A DNA stretch of 64,000 nt from Pseudoalteromonas sp. N1230-9 (GCF_032716425.1 NZ_CP090419.1:1924001-1988000); one strand, 5' to 3'. Positions 51,268 to 61,387 are shown, counted from the stretch's first letter. Made by a program: numbers and translations. The notes: a model not told the origin generated them from the sequence alone.

Positions 51268-53475
51268 TTACGCTTGAGGCTTTTCAGGTTGCTGTGAATA
51301 ATCGTAATAATCATAGTAACCTTGGCTATGCTCATCTTTAGACTTGCTCATATCTACTTGATTAAGTAGTACACCTGCAACGTGAGCTTTAACTTCAAAC
51401 AAGCGTTCTAGTCCAGCCGTGATAGGTTTAATACGCGTTATATCTGATTTAACAACATACACAACCGAGTCAACACTTTGTGCTATTACTAAAGCGTCAC
51501 TGACCGCTTGAGTAGGCGGAGTATCAACAATAATATGGTCGTACTTGGCTTTTAATTCATTTAACAATTCAGAAAAACGACTATTTGATAGAAGCTCAAG
51601 TGGGTTAGATGGGATTTGACCACTGGGCATGATTGTCACGCCAGATTGAGAATCTTCATGTACACAATCGGCCAATTGATCTGTGCCAATAATTAAGTTA
51701 CTCAGACCAGGGTGGAACACGGGTATATCAAACCGCTTTGCTAATGTTGGCTTACGTAAGTCAGCATCAATAAGTAATACCCTTCCCATTTGTGCTAGCG
51801 ACATTGCTAAATTGGCTGAAGTTGTCGTTTTACCTTCACCTGGGGAAGTAGAAGTAACTGCAATAACCTGATGTGCACGATCAAGATGAGTCAAAAGTAA
51901 ACTAGTACGGAAAGTACGCACTGATTCTGCAAAGCGACGATAGCTCTCATCTAAATATGCATGGATCGGAAAGAAGCTTTTCTTAGGAATCGCTACATGA
52001 GGTAACAAACCTAACATTCGCTGAGCTAGTTTATTTTCAACATCGTTTTTGTTCTTTACAGTGTCATTTAGAGCATCAAAAACAAATGTCATAACCATCG
52101 CGAAACCAAAGCTGGCTACAAACGCTAAAATAATAATTAGCTTTTTATTTGGTTTACTTGGGTTTCTCGGTGCATATGCACGGTCTGTAAAGCGAGCAGC
52201 TGCTGAACTAAAATCACTCGTTACTTCAGTTTCTTTAGAACGAGATAAAAAGGTATTAAAAATATTACGGTTTGTTTCTACTTCACGCTTTAGCTGGTTA
52301 TATTGCGTTTCTTTACGCGTAACATCTTGGTACTCTGCACGGATCTTTGCTAAATCACGTTCAAGAGCTGTTACGGTGCGCGAAGTCCTATTCAACTCTT
52401 TTTCGATACCTGTAATTAAGCCTTTGATTTGCTTATTAAGGTTCGTTTTTACTGTTGCAAGCTCAGCTTTAGCTGAAATCATTTTAGGGTGTTTTGGACC
52501 ATAAACCTCAGCCAATTCACTCACCTTTCGCTCAGCTAACACAACTTCACGTTTCACATCCTGTACCACACGATGAGAAGTAATTTCCGGCATACTACCA
52601 AGTAACTCAATGTTATTATTGCCATACTCGTTAATAACTCGGTTAATACTTTCCAAATTGTTTTTTGTAGCACGAGCGTCTACGAGTTGCTTAGAGGTTT
52701 GCTCTAGCTCTTGAGTTACAAGCCCTGCTATACCCTCAATGTCTACCAGCTTTTGCTCTTCTCGATAGTTTTGTAAACGAACTTCAGAGCTATCTAGTTG
52801 AACTCGTAATTCGGATAAGCGGGTATTCAACCAGCTTGAAGCCTGCTGAGTAATTCCCATTTTAGCGCGCATTTGGCTTTCAATGTAAACCTCACCAACA
52901 GTATTGGCAACCAACGCAGCAAGCTTAGGATCGCTTGACTCAAAGCTAACTTTCACAAGTTGAGTCTTGCGAATAGGTGAAACGGTCAGATTAGTTCTGA
53001 ACGTAGCAAGCAAGTCTAACATTTTAAGCTCAGCGAGCTCTCGCTCTGAAAGCTCTGAACGCTCCGCCTTATTCAAAAAAGGCAAGATTTGCTGCGCCAT
53101 CCCCTTTAACTCATCAGTGAATGAAGGCTTATTCACAAAGTCAGGATGCTCTGCCAAATTTAGCTTGGTAATTACCTCGCGGGCAATACTATCTGACTTG
53201 ATAACTTCAAACTGGGTTTGATAATATTCTTTTTTTGTTGAATCTAAACCATAAACTTCATCAAAGCTTACAGCTTTAGTTTGTTCTGACTCAATCAGTA
53301 AGGTCGCAGAAGCTACATATTTGGGTACCAATGTAAGGGTAACCATCATAGTAAATAGAGTTATAACAATTGCAAAACCTAAAATTTTCCATTTGTTTTG
53401 CTTAATAACATTGAGATAAGCGCCTAAATCAATAAGTTCTTCGTTGCTATTAGGCTTTTCTGATAATGAATTCAT
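51268..53475 (-). CDS. Wzc-type polysaccharide co-polymerase and tyrosine autokinase
   Basis: The 735-residue protein has a Wzz domain with two membrane helices (near 33-55 and 447-470), a long coiled-coil periplasmic region with the GNVR segment (YNQLKREVETNRNIFNTFL), and a cytoplasmic BY-kinase. The kinase shows Walker A TSPGEGKTTTSAN (near 543), Walker A' VLLIDADLRKPT, and Walker B HIIVDTPPTQ. The C-terminal tyrosine cluster is GYYDYYDYSQ. It controls chain length and export of the polymer. It matches VpsO in position. Confidence 0.93.
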   Translation of the reverse strand: MNSLSEKPNSNEELIDLGAYLNVIKQNKWKILGFAIVITLFTMMVTLTLVPKYVASATLLIESEQTKAVSFDEVYGLDSTKKEYYQTQFEVIKSDSIAREVITKLNLAEHPDFVNKPSFTDELKGMAQQILPFLNKAERSELSERELAELKMLDLLATFRTNLTVSPIRKTQLVKVSFESSDPKLAALVANTVGEVYIESQMRAKMGITQQASSWLNTRLSELRVQLDSSEVRLQNYREEQKLVDIEGIAGLVTQELEQTSKQLVDARATKNNLESINRVINEYGNNNIELLGSMPEITSHRVVQDVKREVVLAERKVSELAEVYGPKHPKMISAKAELATVKTNLNKQIKGLITGIEKELNRTSRTVTALERDLAKIRAEYQDVTRKETQYNQLKREVETNRNIFNTFLSRSKETEVTSDFSSAAARFTDRAYAPRNPSKPNKKLIIILAFVASFGFAMVMTFVFDALNDTVKNKNDVENKLAQRMLGLLPHVAIPKKSFFPIHAYLDESYRRFAESVRTFRTSLLLTHLDRAHQVIAVTSTSPGEGKTTTSANLAMSLAQMGRVLLIDADLRKPTLAKRFDIPVFHPGLSNLIIGTDQLADCVHEDSQSGVTIMPSGQIPSNPLELLSNSRFSELLNELKAKYDHIIVDTPPTQAVSDALVIAQSVDSVVYVVKSDITRIKPITAGLERLFEVKAHVAGVLLNQVDMSKSKDEHSQGYYDYYDYSQQPEKPQA

Positions 53476-53498
53476 TTTTAATTACTGCCTTTAACTGC

Positions 53499-54020
53499 CT
53501 AAAACAAACGCTGTTCTATTTTTATAGTGTCACCCGCAGCAATTTGGCTATTTAAATTACCCTTTTGTTGCTGCTCTTTAGTTTTCTCTTTAAAAATAAA
53601 TATTTTATCGATTGAGGCTCGCTCAGTTAATCCGCCAGCTAATGCAATTGCTTGGTTTACAGTCATTGCAGGTTGGTATGCATACGCACCAGGCTCTTTA
53701 ACCTCACCGTGAATATAAAACGGACGATATTCGACAACTTGAGCATATACATTCGGGTTGACTAAGTAGTCAGGTTGTAAGCCTTCGCTAATAGTTTGCT
53801 CGACTTGGGCAATATTTAAACCCACTAGCTTAACCTTTCCTAAGAAGGGGTAATTAATCTCACCACTATTACCTAGCAGTGAGGTTACATCTAGATCGGG
53901 CTGGCCAAATACTTTAATTTCTATTTTATCACCCGCCCCTAAGATGTAGTTTTTTGAATCATCTGCAAAACTACACACACTTAGGAACAAGGCTAAGGCT
54001 ATTAAAATTTTGACCTTCAT
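53499..54020 (-). CDS. Polysaccharide export protein, Wza-like, short form
   Basis: The 173-residue protein has a signal peptide (ILIALALFLSVCSFA) and a Poly_export domain (YILGAGDKIEIKVFGQPDLD), then an SLBB domain (FYIHGEVKEPGAYAYQPAM). It is less than half the length of Wza and has no standard lipobox (LSVC has Val before Cys), so it probably forms the periplasmic ring only. The separate beta-barrel gene immediately upstream, overlapping by 4 bases, may supply the outer-membrane pore. This matches the split export system of vps-like loci. Confidence 0.9.
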   Translation of the reverse strand: MKVKILIALALFLSVCSFADDSKNYILGAGDKIEIKVFGQPDLDVTSLLGNSGEINYPFLGKVKLVGLNIAQVEQTISEGLQPDYLVNPNVYAQVVEYRPFYIHGEVKEPGAYAYQPAMTVNQAIALAGGLTERASIDKIFIFKEKTKEQQQKGNLNSQIAAGDTIKIEQRLF

Positions 54021-55231
54021 TCATTACCCTTTAATGCAAAAGTAAAATTAAGCCCCACAATTACACGATCAAACTCAATATTAGCTTGGTTTGAATTACG
54101 ATCAATAAAGTCAACGTAACCCGATACCATACCAAAGTTGTTTGCTAGGTAGTTCAAGCCAAGACGTGCATTTTTAACTTTATCTTTACGATTAAAGTTA
54201 CCCACGTACTCTTGGTCAACATAATTTGCACTTACTACTGAGCTTAAAGATTCGCTCCAATCATGTTGCCATGTAGCTCCATAGACGCTTTCACGAATGT
54301 AATCGCCTTGAACGAGGGGATCTTTTGCTGCACGGCTAGTAACTAGTTGTAATGATGTATAAGAAAGTGGCTTCCATACAACCGCAGCTTCCCAGCTTAA
54401 ACCGCTGAAATTATCGCGAAGGTTTGACTCGAAATCTTTGTTTTGATAACCAATTTTAAACGAACCGGTTGTAATGGCAGTCGCTTCCCACTCCATACCT
54501 AATAATACTTTTACGTCATCTGAGTCACGCGAGATACCATTAGAATCAATTACATCGTAACGATAGTTTTCCTGCTTTACTTCTATAAAAGCACGGCTAC
54601 CAGCTTGAGTATTGTAATAACCAGTAATACCAAGCATAGGTTTGTCGTAATCACGAAAACGAGATATCTCAGAAAAGTTTTCATAATTCTTATTATAGTA
54701 ACCAGCAGTTAAAGCTACTTGTGCTTTAGAGCTGAGAGCACCGTACTCATACCTAGCAGAAAAACTCTGCTGCTTATAAGTGATCAAGTCATCAATAGTA
54801 TTACCTTGACCCTCTGTCAAACCTGCACCACGTGCTTCTGACAACCAGTCAGCATCACCTTTTACATCTAAACGGTGCTTACTTGTAAACTCTTTGTGCA
54901 TACCTGCACCTAAGTTTATTTGCGTAAAGTTATCAGTTGTATCTTTATTATGCAGAGATGAGCGTGTTGCAACATCAAACTCATAATTATCTGGGCCATC
55001 TTCAAACAGCGCATTTAAGCTTGGCGCTATTTCCCATATCAAGCGAGATCGGGTGTCTGATGGCGTCATAAAAAAGTTGTCATTGCTACTAACACCTAAT
55101 TGGAGCGTAGGAGTAAGCTCTGCACCATCCTCAGTCATGAAACTGCCCGGTTTTAATTCAACTGCAACCGCAGGTGCAGATAAACCCAGTGCAATAGGTA
55201 AAAATAAAATTGTATTAGTACGCATTTTCAC
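54017..55231 (-). CDS. Outer-membrane beta-barrel protein of the exopolysaccharide system
   Basis: The 404-residue protein starts at GTG 55231 (AAGGG 8 bases before) and has a signal peptide (TILFLPIALGLSAPAVA). It has many amphipathic strands, and ends with VIVGLNFTFALKGNE. It fits the BBP2/VpsM-like barrel proteins encoded with short Wza-like exporters, expected to form the polymer pore in the outer membrane. It overlaps wcaJ-type and export genes at both ends, showing a tightly coupled operon. Confidence 0.8.
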   Translation of the reverse strand: MKMRTNTILFLPIALGLSAPAVAVELKPGSFMTEDGAELTPTLQLGVSSNDNFFMTPSDTRSRLIWEIAPSLNALFEDGPDNYEFDVATRSSLHNKDTTDNFTQINLGAGMHKEFTSKHRLDVKGDADWLSEARGAGLTEGQGNTIDDLITYKQQSFSARYEYGALSSKAQVALTAGYYNKNYENFSEISRFRDYDKPMLGITGYYNTQAGSRAFIEVKQENYRYDVIDSNGISRDSDDVKVLLGMEWEATAITTGSFKIGYQNKDFESNLRDNFSGLSWEAAVVWKPLSYTSLQLVTSRAAKDPLVQGDYIRESVYGATWQHDWSESLSSVVSANYVDQEYVGNFNRKDKVKNARLGLNYLANNFGMVSGYVDFIDRNSNQANIEFDRVIVGLNFTFALKGNE

Positions 55232-56618
55232 TTTTAAATCCCTTAAAAATTGTCATAAAAATTATTTTTACATCAAGCCATAAAGACCAGTGCTTGATGT
55301 AATGTAAATCGTATTCAACTCGCTTAGTCATCTTATCAAGCGTATCTGTTTCACCACGCCAACCGTTAATTTGAGCCCAACCAGTAATACCTGGTTTTGC
55401 TTTGTGTCTAATCATATAAAAATCGACTTTGGCTCTGTATTCTTCATTATGCGCTACAGCATGTGGTCTTGGACCAACTATCGACATTTCACCTCTTAAA
55501 ACATTGATGAATTGCGGTAACTCATCAAGACTTGTTCTTCTTAAGAAACCACCAAGCTTAGTAATACGTGCATCATTTTTTGTTGCCTGTGTAACTACAT
55601 CACTATTTTCAGTGACAGTCATAGATCTAAACTTCCACACTTTGATTTTTCGCCCATCTAAGCCATATCGGTCTTGTTTGAAAATTATGTTTCCCGGAGA
55701 CGTCAGCTTAACTGCAGCAGCGATCACCAACAGTAATGGTGAAATTAATAGAAGAATTAATGAAGAAACAATAATATCTTCAGTGCGCTTAATAAACTCT
55801 TGTGCACCAATTAAAGGTGATTCAAAGACACTCAATGTATCTACATTACCGACATGTTCAATTCTTGCGTGAATCAAATTAGAAAGTAAGAAGTCAGGTA
55901 TTACATGGACATCAACTGTCGTATTACCAAGCTGCAATAAAATATCAGCAATACGCTTTTCAGCTTTTAATGGTAATGCAATATAAAGTATATCGATCTG
56001 TCCATCTCGTGCCCTGTCAATAGCATTTTGAATGGTCCCTTCTACGTCATAATTTGCAGCTTTTTCAAACAAACGTTCTGGCTTACGGTCATCAAAGAAG
56101 CCCATAAACTTAAAACCTAACTCGCTATTTTTTTCAATTTCTTTATGTAAATACGCTGCCCCTTCAGTTGCACCAACAATTGCAACATTACGAAGATTTA
56201 AACCTAAGCGACGTTTATTACGTTTATATAGATGAACTGCCAAACGCCAGCTGAATAAAAGTAGCAAGCTAACAAAAAACCAAATTGTTAACCCTAAGCG
56301 AGACAGTACCTCTGTAAACTTAAAAACAAACGAGATACAGAACATCGTAGAAAATGCAACGACTAAAGAAACCCAAGAGCATAAGACCATGCTTCTGAAT
56401 TTGCCCGCACGCCATGAACGGTAAGTAGATAATATTTCCGCACAATACATATAAGTAATTGTGATGGATAATGCAGCAGCAAGATAAGCTGAAGTAAAAT
56501 GGATAGTATAAATACTATTTGCTATTTGAAATGCAACAAAAAGAGATAACAAGTCAAATAAGCGATAAAAATTTGCATCTGAAGAACTAGATGGTTTAAA
56601 TGTTCTGCTTCTGTTCAC
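55215..56618 (-). CDS. Undecaprenyl-phosphate sugar phosphotransferase (WcaJ/VpsL type)
   Basis: I choose GTG at 56618, with AAGGA 8 bases before; the frame extends to 56690 but those residues overlap the promoter. The 467-residue protein has four N-terminal membrane helices, a CoA-binding-like domain (NVAIVGATEGAAYLHKEI) and the C-terminal transferase domain (FKQDRYGLDGRKIKVWKFRSM, TSLDELPQFINVLRGEMSIVGPRP, GITGWAQINGWRGETDT). It loads the first sugar phosphate, usually glucose or galactose, on undecaprenyl phosphate at the inner membrane, starting the repeat unit. Confidence 0.93.
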   Translation of the reverse strand: MNRSRTFKPSSSSDANFYRLFDLLSLFVAFQIANSIYTIHFTSAYLAAALSITITYMYCAEILSTYRSWRAGKFRSMVLCSWVSLVVAFSTMFCISFVFKFTEVLSRLGLTIWFFVSLLLLFSWRLAVHLYKRNKRRLGLNLRNVAIVGATEGAAYLHKEIEKNSELGFKFMGFFDDRKPERLFEKAANYDVEGTIQNAIDRARDGQIDILYIALPLKAEKRIADILLQLGNTTVDVHVIPDFLLSNLIHARIEHVGNVDTLSVFESPLIGAQEFIKRTEDIIVSSLILLLISPLLLVIAAAVKLTSPGNIIFKQDRYGLDGRKIKVWKFRSMTVTENSDVVTQATKNDARITKLGGFLRRTSLDELPQFINVLRGEMSIVGPRPHAVAHNEEYRAKVDFYMIRHKAKPGITGWAQINGWRGETDTLDKMTKRVEYDLHYIKHWSLWLDVKIIFMTIFKGFKSENAY

Positions 56619-56661
56619 TATATCTTCCTTGAACGGCAAATAACTAAAAAAATCAGCTGCA

Positions 56662-56690
56662 ATAATATAGTGGCAAGAGCAACAGATCAA
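56662..56690 (-). promoter_or_regulatory. Putative promoter of the vps-like operon
   Basis: On the reverse strand TTGATC (56685-56690), a 17-base spacer and TATTAT (56662-56667) lie about 43 bases before the GTG start of the phosphotransferase. Confidence 0.45.
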
Positions 56691-57139
56691 CTAGAAATAA
56701 GTATAAAGTGCCAAGAAAATAATTGCATTAAACAGAAGTATAAAACAGAAACATTCATGAAAATGAACGCAATATAAACAAAAATAAACTCAACATTATT
56801 AAATTAAACAATTCAGGGAAGGTTCACCTCCATTTATTATTCAAACAAACAAAGGGATAGAAGCAGTTTCTTTACATGTATTTTTTCAAAAAAGACAAAA
56901 TCGAACAAATTACATTCAAAATAAAATTGAAAGATTGGGTTTTATTTACAAAAAACGAATTGCAGCAAGCTAAATTATTCACAATAAATAAACATATTTA
57001 AGCAATAAACATGAATATTACTCATATTAATTTAATGTGACAGTAGTGACATTATATTACTTAATATGGGCGAAATCACATCAAGTTACCAATAAAAAAA
57101 GGTGAGTAAAACCCAATTCCCTCATCCACTTTAGCTATT
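56691..57139. other. Gene-free AT-rich region upstream of the vps-like operon
   Basis: About 450 bases hold no ORF. A dyad-like stretch AATGTGACAGTAGTGACATT (57034-57053) could bind a regulator. I found no JUMPstart/ops element. Confidence 0.4.
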
Positions 57140-57538
57140 CTAATTTAACAGGGAGTTAAACCAGTCCCACAGCCCAAAAGAAAAGCCAGAAAACATATCA
57201 ATTCCCAATGCGGATTTTGCTAGATATAAGGTTACTAATATAATTAAGATGACGAACGAAACTGCCACACTTAAAATTACTGCTTGCCCAAACTTAGCTA
57301 CTTTCTGCTCTTGAGAAGTTAACTTACGCCTATTTCGACCTGCCAAAAATACATAGTAGTACCGGTATTTAAATAATTTAATGACACCTCGCAGGTCAAC
57401 AGCATGATTCCCCCATTGCCTTGCGCCAATTGCAATTTTCAAATGCATTAACTGCTCATCAGTAAATGTATCTTGAATATCCTCAGGCATTCTTTCCATC
57501 AAGCTTCTAATTGCAGGGTCATCGCGTAAATCAGCCAA
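57140..57538 (-). CDS. Hypothetical small membrane protein
   Basis: The 132-residue protein starts at TTG, with AAAAGG at a good distance. The N-terminal half is soluble and charged (PAIRSLMERMPEDIQDTFT, KIAIGARQWGNHAVDLRG). The C-terminal half has one or two membrane helices (VILSVAVSFVILIILVTLYLA). Similar proteins recur in Alteromonadales, sometimes misnamed as shikimate-pathway enzymes; nothing here supports that. It lies alone between the surface protein gene and the vps-like operon. Confidence 0.65.
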   Translation of the reverse strand: MADLRDDPAIRSLMERMPEDIQDTFTDEQLMHLKIAIGARQWGNHAVDLRGVIKLFKYRYYYVFLAGRNRRKLTSQEQKVAKFGQAVILSVAVSFVILIILVTLYLAKSALGIDMFSGFSFGLWDWFNSLLN

Positions 57539-57628
57539 AGTAAACCTTTTAAATCCATTTTAAAATAAGCGCTATTCTAACAAAATGAGCCAATTAAAAA
57601 AGTTAATTGGCTCGTTAAGATGAATGAT

Positions 57629-59857
57629 TTAATTTAGATTACCAGAACGGAAAGTATTTGATTGTTCCCAACTGTTCTCTTGCTGTAAAGGCAACGAGCC
57701 ATCTTGATTTATATTCGAACCAGAGAAAGAATGTTGATTCCAAATACGTGTAGCAGGTGACCACTTACAGCTTGCTGAGGTTTTAACAGAAATACCATTA
57801 GTTCCCGTTTTACCACTTGGCAAAAGTAATGTATTGGAAACAGAAATAATTTCTCCAGAACCATCACCGTCTAAATCGACTACTATTGGGTATTCCCAAA
57901 TTGTACCTGAAGACTGCGCCGACGTATAAATTAATCTATTTTCCAATCCACTAAATATATTCAAACCAGTTTCATCAATGTTAACAATCTCATCTTTACC
58001 ATCACCATTGAAGTCATACGTTATAACACCGGCTCGTTTACTTGAAGGATCATTAACTGCAAAGGAATTAATTAAAACACCGTCTTTATTCAAAACCTTA
58101 ATCAATTCACCGCCTGCAACAACAATATCAGGTTCGGCATTGCCATCAACATCACCAATAGACGGAACACCGCCACCTGAGTCATCTGCTTGATACTCCC
58201 AGATAACTGAGCCATCATGTTCTAGAAGCTTAACAGTGCCATCCAGATCAGTCAGCACGACTTCTGGGTATGCATCATTGTCAAAGTTACCAATTGCCGA
58301 GAAGCCTTGTTGTGTATTTTGGTTCCATAGAATATGTCCATCTTTAGTGTATAAAACACCATTTACTAAGACTTCTTGTTGGCCATCTAGATCTGCATCA
58401 AAAGCGATAGAATCAACCATAGCAAAATTGCCTTTATTATAATCCACTGGCTTTTTAAGTTTAATGATTGAATTATCATCAAGATTTACAATACTATTAC
58501 CAATAATAAATTCAGCAGAACCATCTCCATCAAGATCAGATATGGTCGAATTCCCATATGCAAAGCCTTTTGGAATAGCCTTAATCAATTCACCAGCATT
58601 ACTATAAATCTTATAGCTGTGATCAGAGGAATCCCTTACTATAACCTCAACTAATCCATCATTATTAATATCTGCAGCAGAGATAGAATAAGTTGAACTC
58701 GCTTTAACTGTTTTGTAGTCAAAAGATCCGTCAAGGTTTTCTGTTTTCCATAATTCTTCACCATCGATACCGCTAAACGCTCGAACAATGCCCTGTGCAC
58801 GATAATTAGCTATATTAAAAGTTACAGCTAAAATATCCGTCACATCTTTTTCATCAATTACGCCATCGCCATTATCATCATTTAGATTTACAGCTATCGG
58901 CGTTGAAATAACTTGGTCAAACTCGGGCATAAACTCACTGCCAGTCCAACTCCATTTATCAGTAACATCAATATCATTACATACTGGCTCAGTGATTTCA
59001 GGTAAGTTACCGCTGAATTCACCGCCTAACAAAGTCATTGAACCATAAAAGCTTTGACCAATAATTGGCATCTTAGCGACACCATGAACACCTCTAATAT
59101 CAGCAAACGGAGCTAAAACAACGCCTTGCCAACGATTCCCTTTGATATCAAGTTTTTTGGCATTCGCAAAGTTGAATACAGTTTTAGTTGCATGATCATG
59201 TAAACTCGCAAAGCTTTTACCTTTTACAACAACATTATCATCGCCGCTAATATTAAAAACGACTGTTGCACCATGGGGGATCCCTGACACAGCGAAGGTA
59301 TGTGCCTTAGCAAAATCCCGTGCGTCTAAGTTGAATACTTGTCTAGCAGAATTACCATCACCTTCTAAGTAAAGGCCGCCCCACATACTCTTTACAGTAC
59401 CCGTCGTTGAAAGAGCACTTAATTCAGTACTTAAATCTTTATAGTATTGTTCTTGCTCATCAAAGTTGAATGGCATTGCAGATTCACTTTGATTCGATAG
59501 GATTTTAGAGCCCCACTCCATGCCCCACCGAACACTCCAATTAATATCCGCAGCACCGCTGGCGATCATACTGCCCACATATTGACGACCTGATTTGAAA
59601 GCGATAGTAGATTCACTAATTAAATAATATTCGCCAGCATTGTAGGGTCTTGTATAACCAACACTGTATCCTTTCAGACTTATCTCACCTGCTGCTATTG
59701 CGCCCTCAGCACGGCCTGAATTAGATTTAAAATCCTCAAAAACAAACGCAGAAAAATTATTGGCAACGCCTAAGTCTGCAGCCAAAGTTGTTGAGCTTGC
59801 TAAACTAATAGCAATCACTGTGCTTAGCTTTTTTAATTTTAGTAAAGAGTTAGTCAT
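57629..59857 (-). CDS. Surface protein with choice-of-anchor A domain and FG-GAP repeats
   Basis: The 742-residue protein has a signal peptide (LSTVIAISLASSTTLA). A choice-of-anchor A domain covers about residues 27-285 (LGVANNFSAFVFEDFKSNSG, RWQGVVLAPFADI). A beta-propeller of FG-GAP/VCBS repeats follows, with calcium-type motifs such as DDNGDGVIDEKD, DLDGDGSAEFIIGN and DFNGDGKDEIV. No PEP-CTERM or other sorting tail is visible; it ends NTFRSGNLN. It may be a matrix or adhesion protein carried with the exopolysaccharide. GAGGGAAATA gives a good ribosome site. Confidence 0.8.
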   Translation of the reverse strand: MTNSLLKLKKLSTVIAISLASSTTLAADLGVANNFSAFVFEDFKSNSGRAEGAIAAGEISLKGYSVGYTRPYNAGEYYLISESTIAFKSGRQYVGSMIASGAADINWSVRWGMEWGSKILSNQSESAMPFNFDEQEQYYKDLSTELSALSTTGTVKSMWGGLYLEGDGNSARQVFNLDARDFAKAHTFAVSGIPHGATVVFNISGDDNVVVKGKSFASLHDHATKTVFNFANAKKLDIKGNRWQGVVLAPFADIRGVHGVAKMPIIGQSFYGSMTLLGGEFSGNLPEITEPVCNDIDVTDKWSWTGSEFMPEFDQVISTPIAVNLNDDNGDGVIDEKDVTDILAVTFNIANYRAQGIVRAFSGIDGEELWKTENLDGSFDYKTVKASSTYSISAADINNDGLVEVIVRDSSDHSYKIYSNAGELIKAIPKGFAYGNSTISDLDGDGSAEFIIGNSIVNLDDNSIIKLKKPVDYNKGNFAMVDSIAFDADLDGQQEVLVNGVLYTKDGHILWNQNTQQGFSAIGNFDNDAYPEVVLTDLDGTVKLLEHDGSVIWEYQADDSGGGVPSIGDVDGNAEPDIVVAGGELIKVLNKDGVLINSFAVNDPSSKRAGVITYDFNGDGKDEIVNIDETGLNIFSGLENRLIYTSAQSSGTIWEYPIVVDLDGDGSGEIISVSNTLLLPSGKTGTNGISVKTSASCKWSPATRIWNQHSFSGSNINQDGSLPLQQENSWEQSNTFRSGNLN

Positions 59858-60329
59858 TATTTCCCTCGTAATGAAAGTGCGTCAATAACACCAAAAACTG
59901 TGTATTCAGCTTATAGTCATGTCCATGATTTAATTGCAGCGCATTATATATACAAATTAAATGCAAATAAACAAAAGACACTACAAAAGTACCACTTTAA
60001 TGTTCCACAAAAAAGTACAAAACACAAAAATCAGTAAGTTAGGTAATAAAGAAGGATAAAACAAACCAAAAAATAACCCTAAAAGACCACTTTTAAGTTA
60101 ATTTAACGTTAACTGAATTGGGAAGGTTCTTGGAAGCACGATCCAAACTTTTAGCTGAACTCAGTGGACTTGTCTGTTAGATGACAATCTCGAGCAATAT
60201 TTCTATTTAGAAGAAAACCTGTCAGTGACTCAATCAACCAACAGGTTTTGGGCTTTTTCTTTTATTGCAGATAGTGTTTGTTAGGTAATCTTTATAACCG
60301 GTTGGAGGTTAGTTATTTAAACTCTATTT
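59858..60329. other. Gene-free region between the surface protein and the acyltransferase
   Basis: These 472 AT-rich bases hold the promoter side of the surface protein gene. The hairpin AAAACCTGT/ACAGGTTTT (60214-60249), with TTTTTC following on the plus strand, is the main structure. Short fragments near 60130-60300 read like worn protein code, but no gene or mobile element can be supported. Confidence 0.4.
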
Positions 60330-61376
60330 TCAATAGCCAATAATATATTTACTCTTATCATTGAGTAACTTTTTCAAGAATATCGCAATCAGCATACTGA
60401 GTATCACAAACGTAAGCGATAGAGCAATGAAATATACCCACTGAAAAAACGCCGTATCAGGAGTTGGCAGTTTTAAGTTTCTAAATATAAAGATTAGATA
60501 AGGATGTATGAAGAACACTGCAAAACTTGTACTTGCAAGATTGTCGAAAAACAAATTACTTTTTGAGTACTTTTCTAGCAATGAGAAGAAAAAGAAAGAG
60601 AGAAATAACTTTTGCAGAAACATCAGATCGATGCCGCCAAATTCAAAAAATGGCTTATGGTAGCTCCCTACATCACCTAAATAGGTCTGAACCAGTGTGA
60701 AACTAATTGATAATAAAAACAGCAGCCAAAATCGATTACCTTGAAAAGTGTTTAACAAAGGTTCTCTATACTGGGATACCACAGCACCAATTAGATAAAT
60801 TGGGAAAAAAAACACGACAGAATGCAAGTGGTTCATATTATCGACAGGTCTATGAATAAAAATTGACACGCATGAAAGAACAAGAATGAGTGACACCTTA
60901 AATTTAAAATCTTTTTTAAGTATAAGAACCACTAATGGCGAGAGTAAAAATAAGAGTAACGCAAAGGGGATATACCAATACGCAGTCATAAAGCGGCCTG
61001 TTACTTCATATTTAAGAAAAGGTACCATAAACTGTGATATAGCTCCTTCTGAGTGAGGCAAAAAATAGCCATCAGAAATTGGGTTAGATACATATATATA
61101 TAAGCAGATTGGTATGATCGACAATAATAAATATGGCCATACCAGCTTTGAAGCTCTGGAGAAATAAAATTTAGAAAAAGTAAACTTTTTTAAAAATACA
61201 ACTTCAAAAAGAAAACCTGAAATGAAAACAAAGAGAATGGTACCACCAGATAACAGATTTCTAAAAAACACTTCCCAAAAACTATCTAAAGCGACACCTG
61301 AAACATCGAAAGAATGACCGAAGACGATAAACATAATGGCGATCGCACGGAAATTATTAATTGAATTATAAAACAA
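60330..61376 (-). CDS. Acyltransferase-3 family membrane O-acyltransferase
   Basis: The 348-residue protein has about ten membrane helices. The family signature is at the start: NNFRAIAIMFIVFGHSFDVSG, with the conserved Arg and catalytic-site His. Such enzymes add acetyl or other acyl groups to polysaccharide across the inner membrane. It follows the SASA-type esterase gene by 11 bases, and both lie with the polymerase, so it is likely the O-acetylase of this polymer. Confidence 0.88.
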   Translation of the reverse strand: MFYNSINNFRAIAIMFIVFGHSFDVSGVALDSFWEVFFRNLLSGGTILFVFISGFLFEVVFLKKFTFSKFYFSRASKLVWPYLLLSIIPICLYIYVSNPISDGYFLPHSEGAISQFMVPFLKYEVTGRFMTAYWYIPFALLLFLLSPLVVLILKKDFKFKVSLILVLSCVSIFIHRPVDNMNHLHSVVFFFPIYLIGAVVSQYREPLLNTFQGNRFWLLFLLSISFTLVQTYLGDVGSYHKPFFEFGGIDLMFLQKLFLSFFFFSLLEKYSKSNLFFDNLASTSFAVFFIHPYLIFIFRNLKLPTPDTAFFQWVYFIALSLTFVILSMLIAIFLKKLLNDKSKYIIGY

Positions 61377-61387
61377 ACTATGACCTT

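Noticed and set aside
56619..57139. JUMPstart/ops element for RfaH control of the exopolysaccharide operon
   Set aside because: No GGCGGTAG-type sequence was found on the transcribed strand.
57140..57538. Shikimate-pathway enzyme label used for some similar small proteins
   Set aside because: At 132 residues with a membrane helix it has none of the fold or motifs of that enzyme.
60120..60300. Insertion-sequence remnant
   Set aside because: A few protein-like fragments and a hairpin are present, but no terminal repeats, target duplication or recognisable transposase motif.
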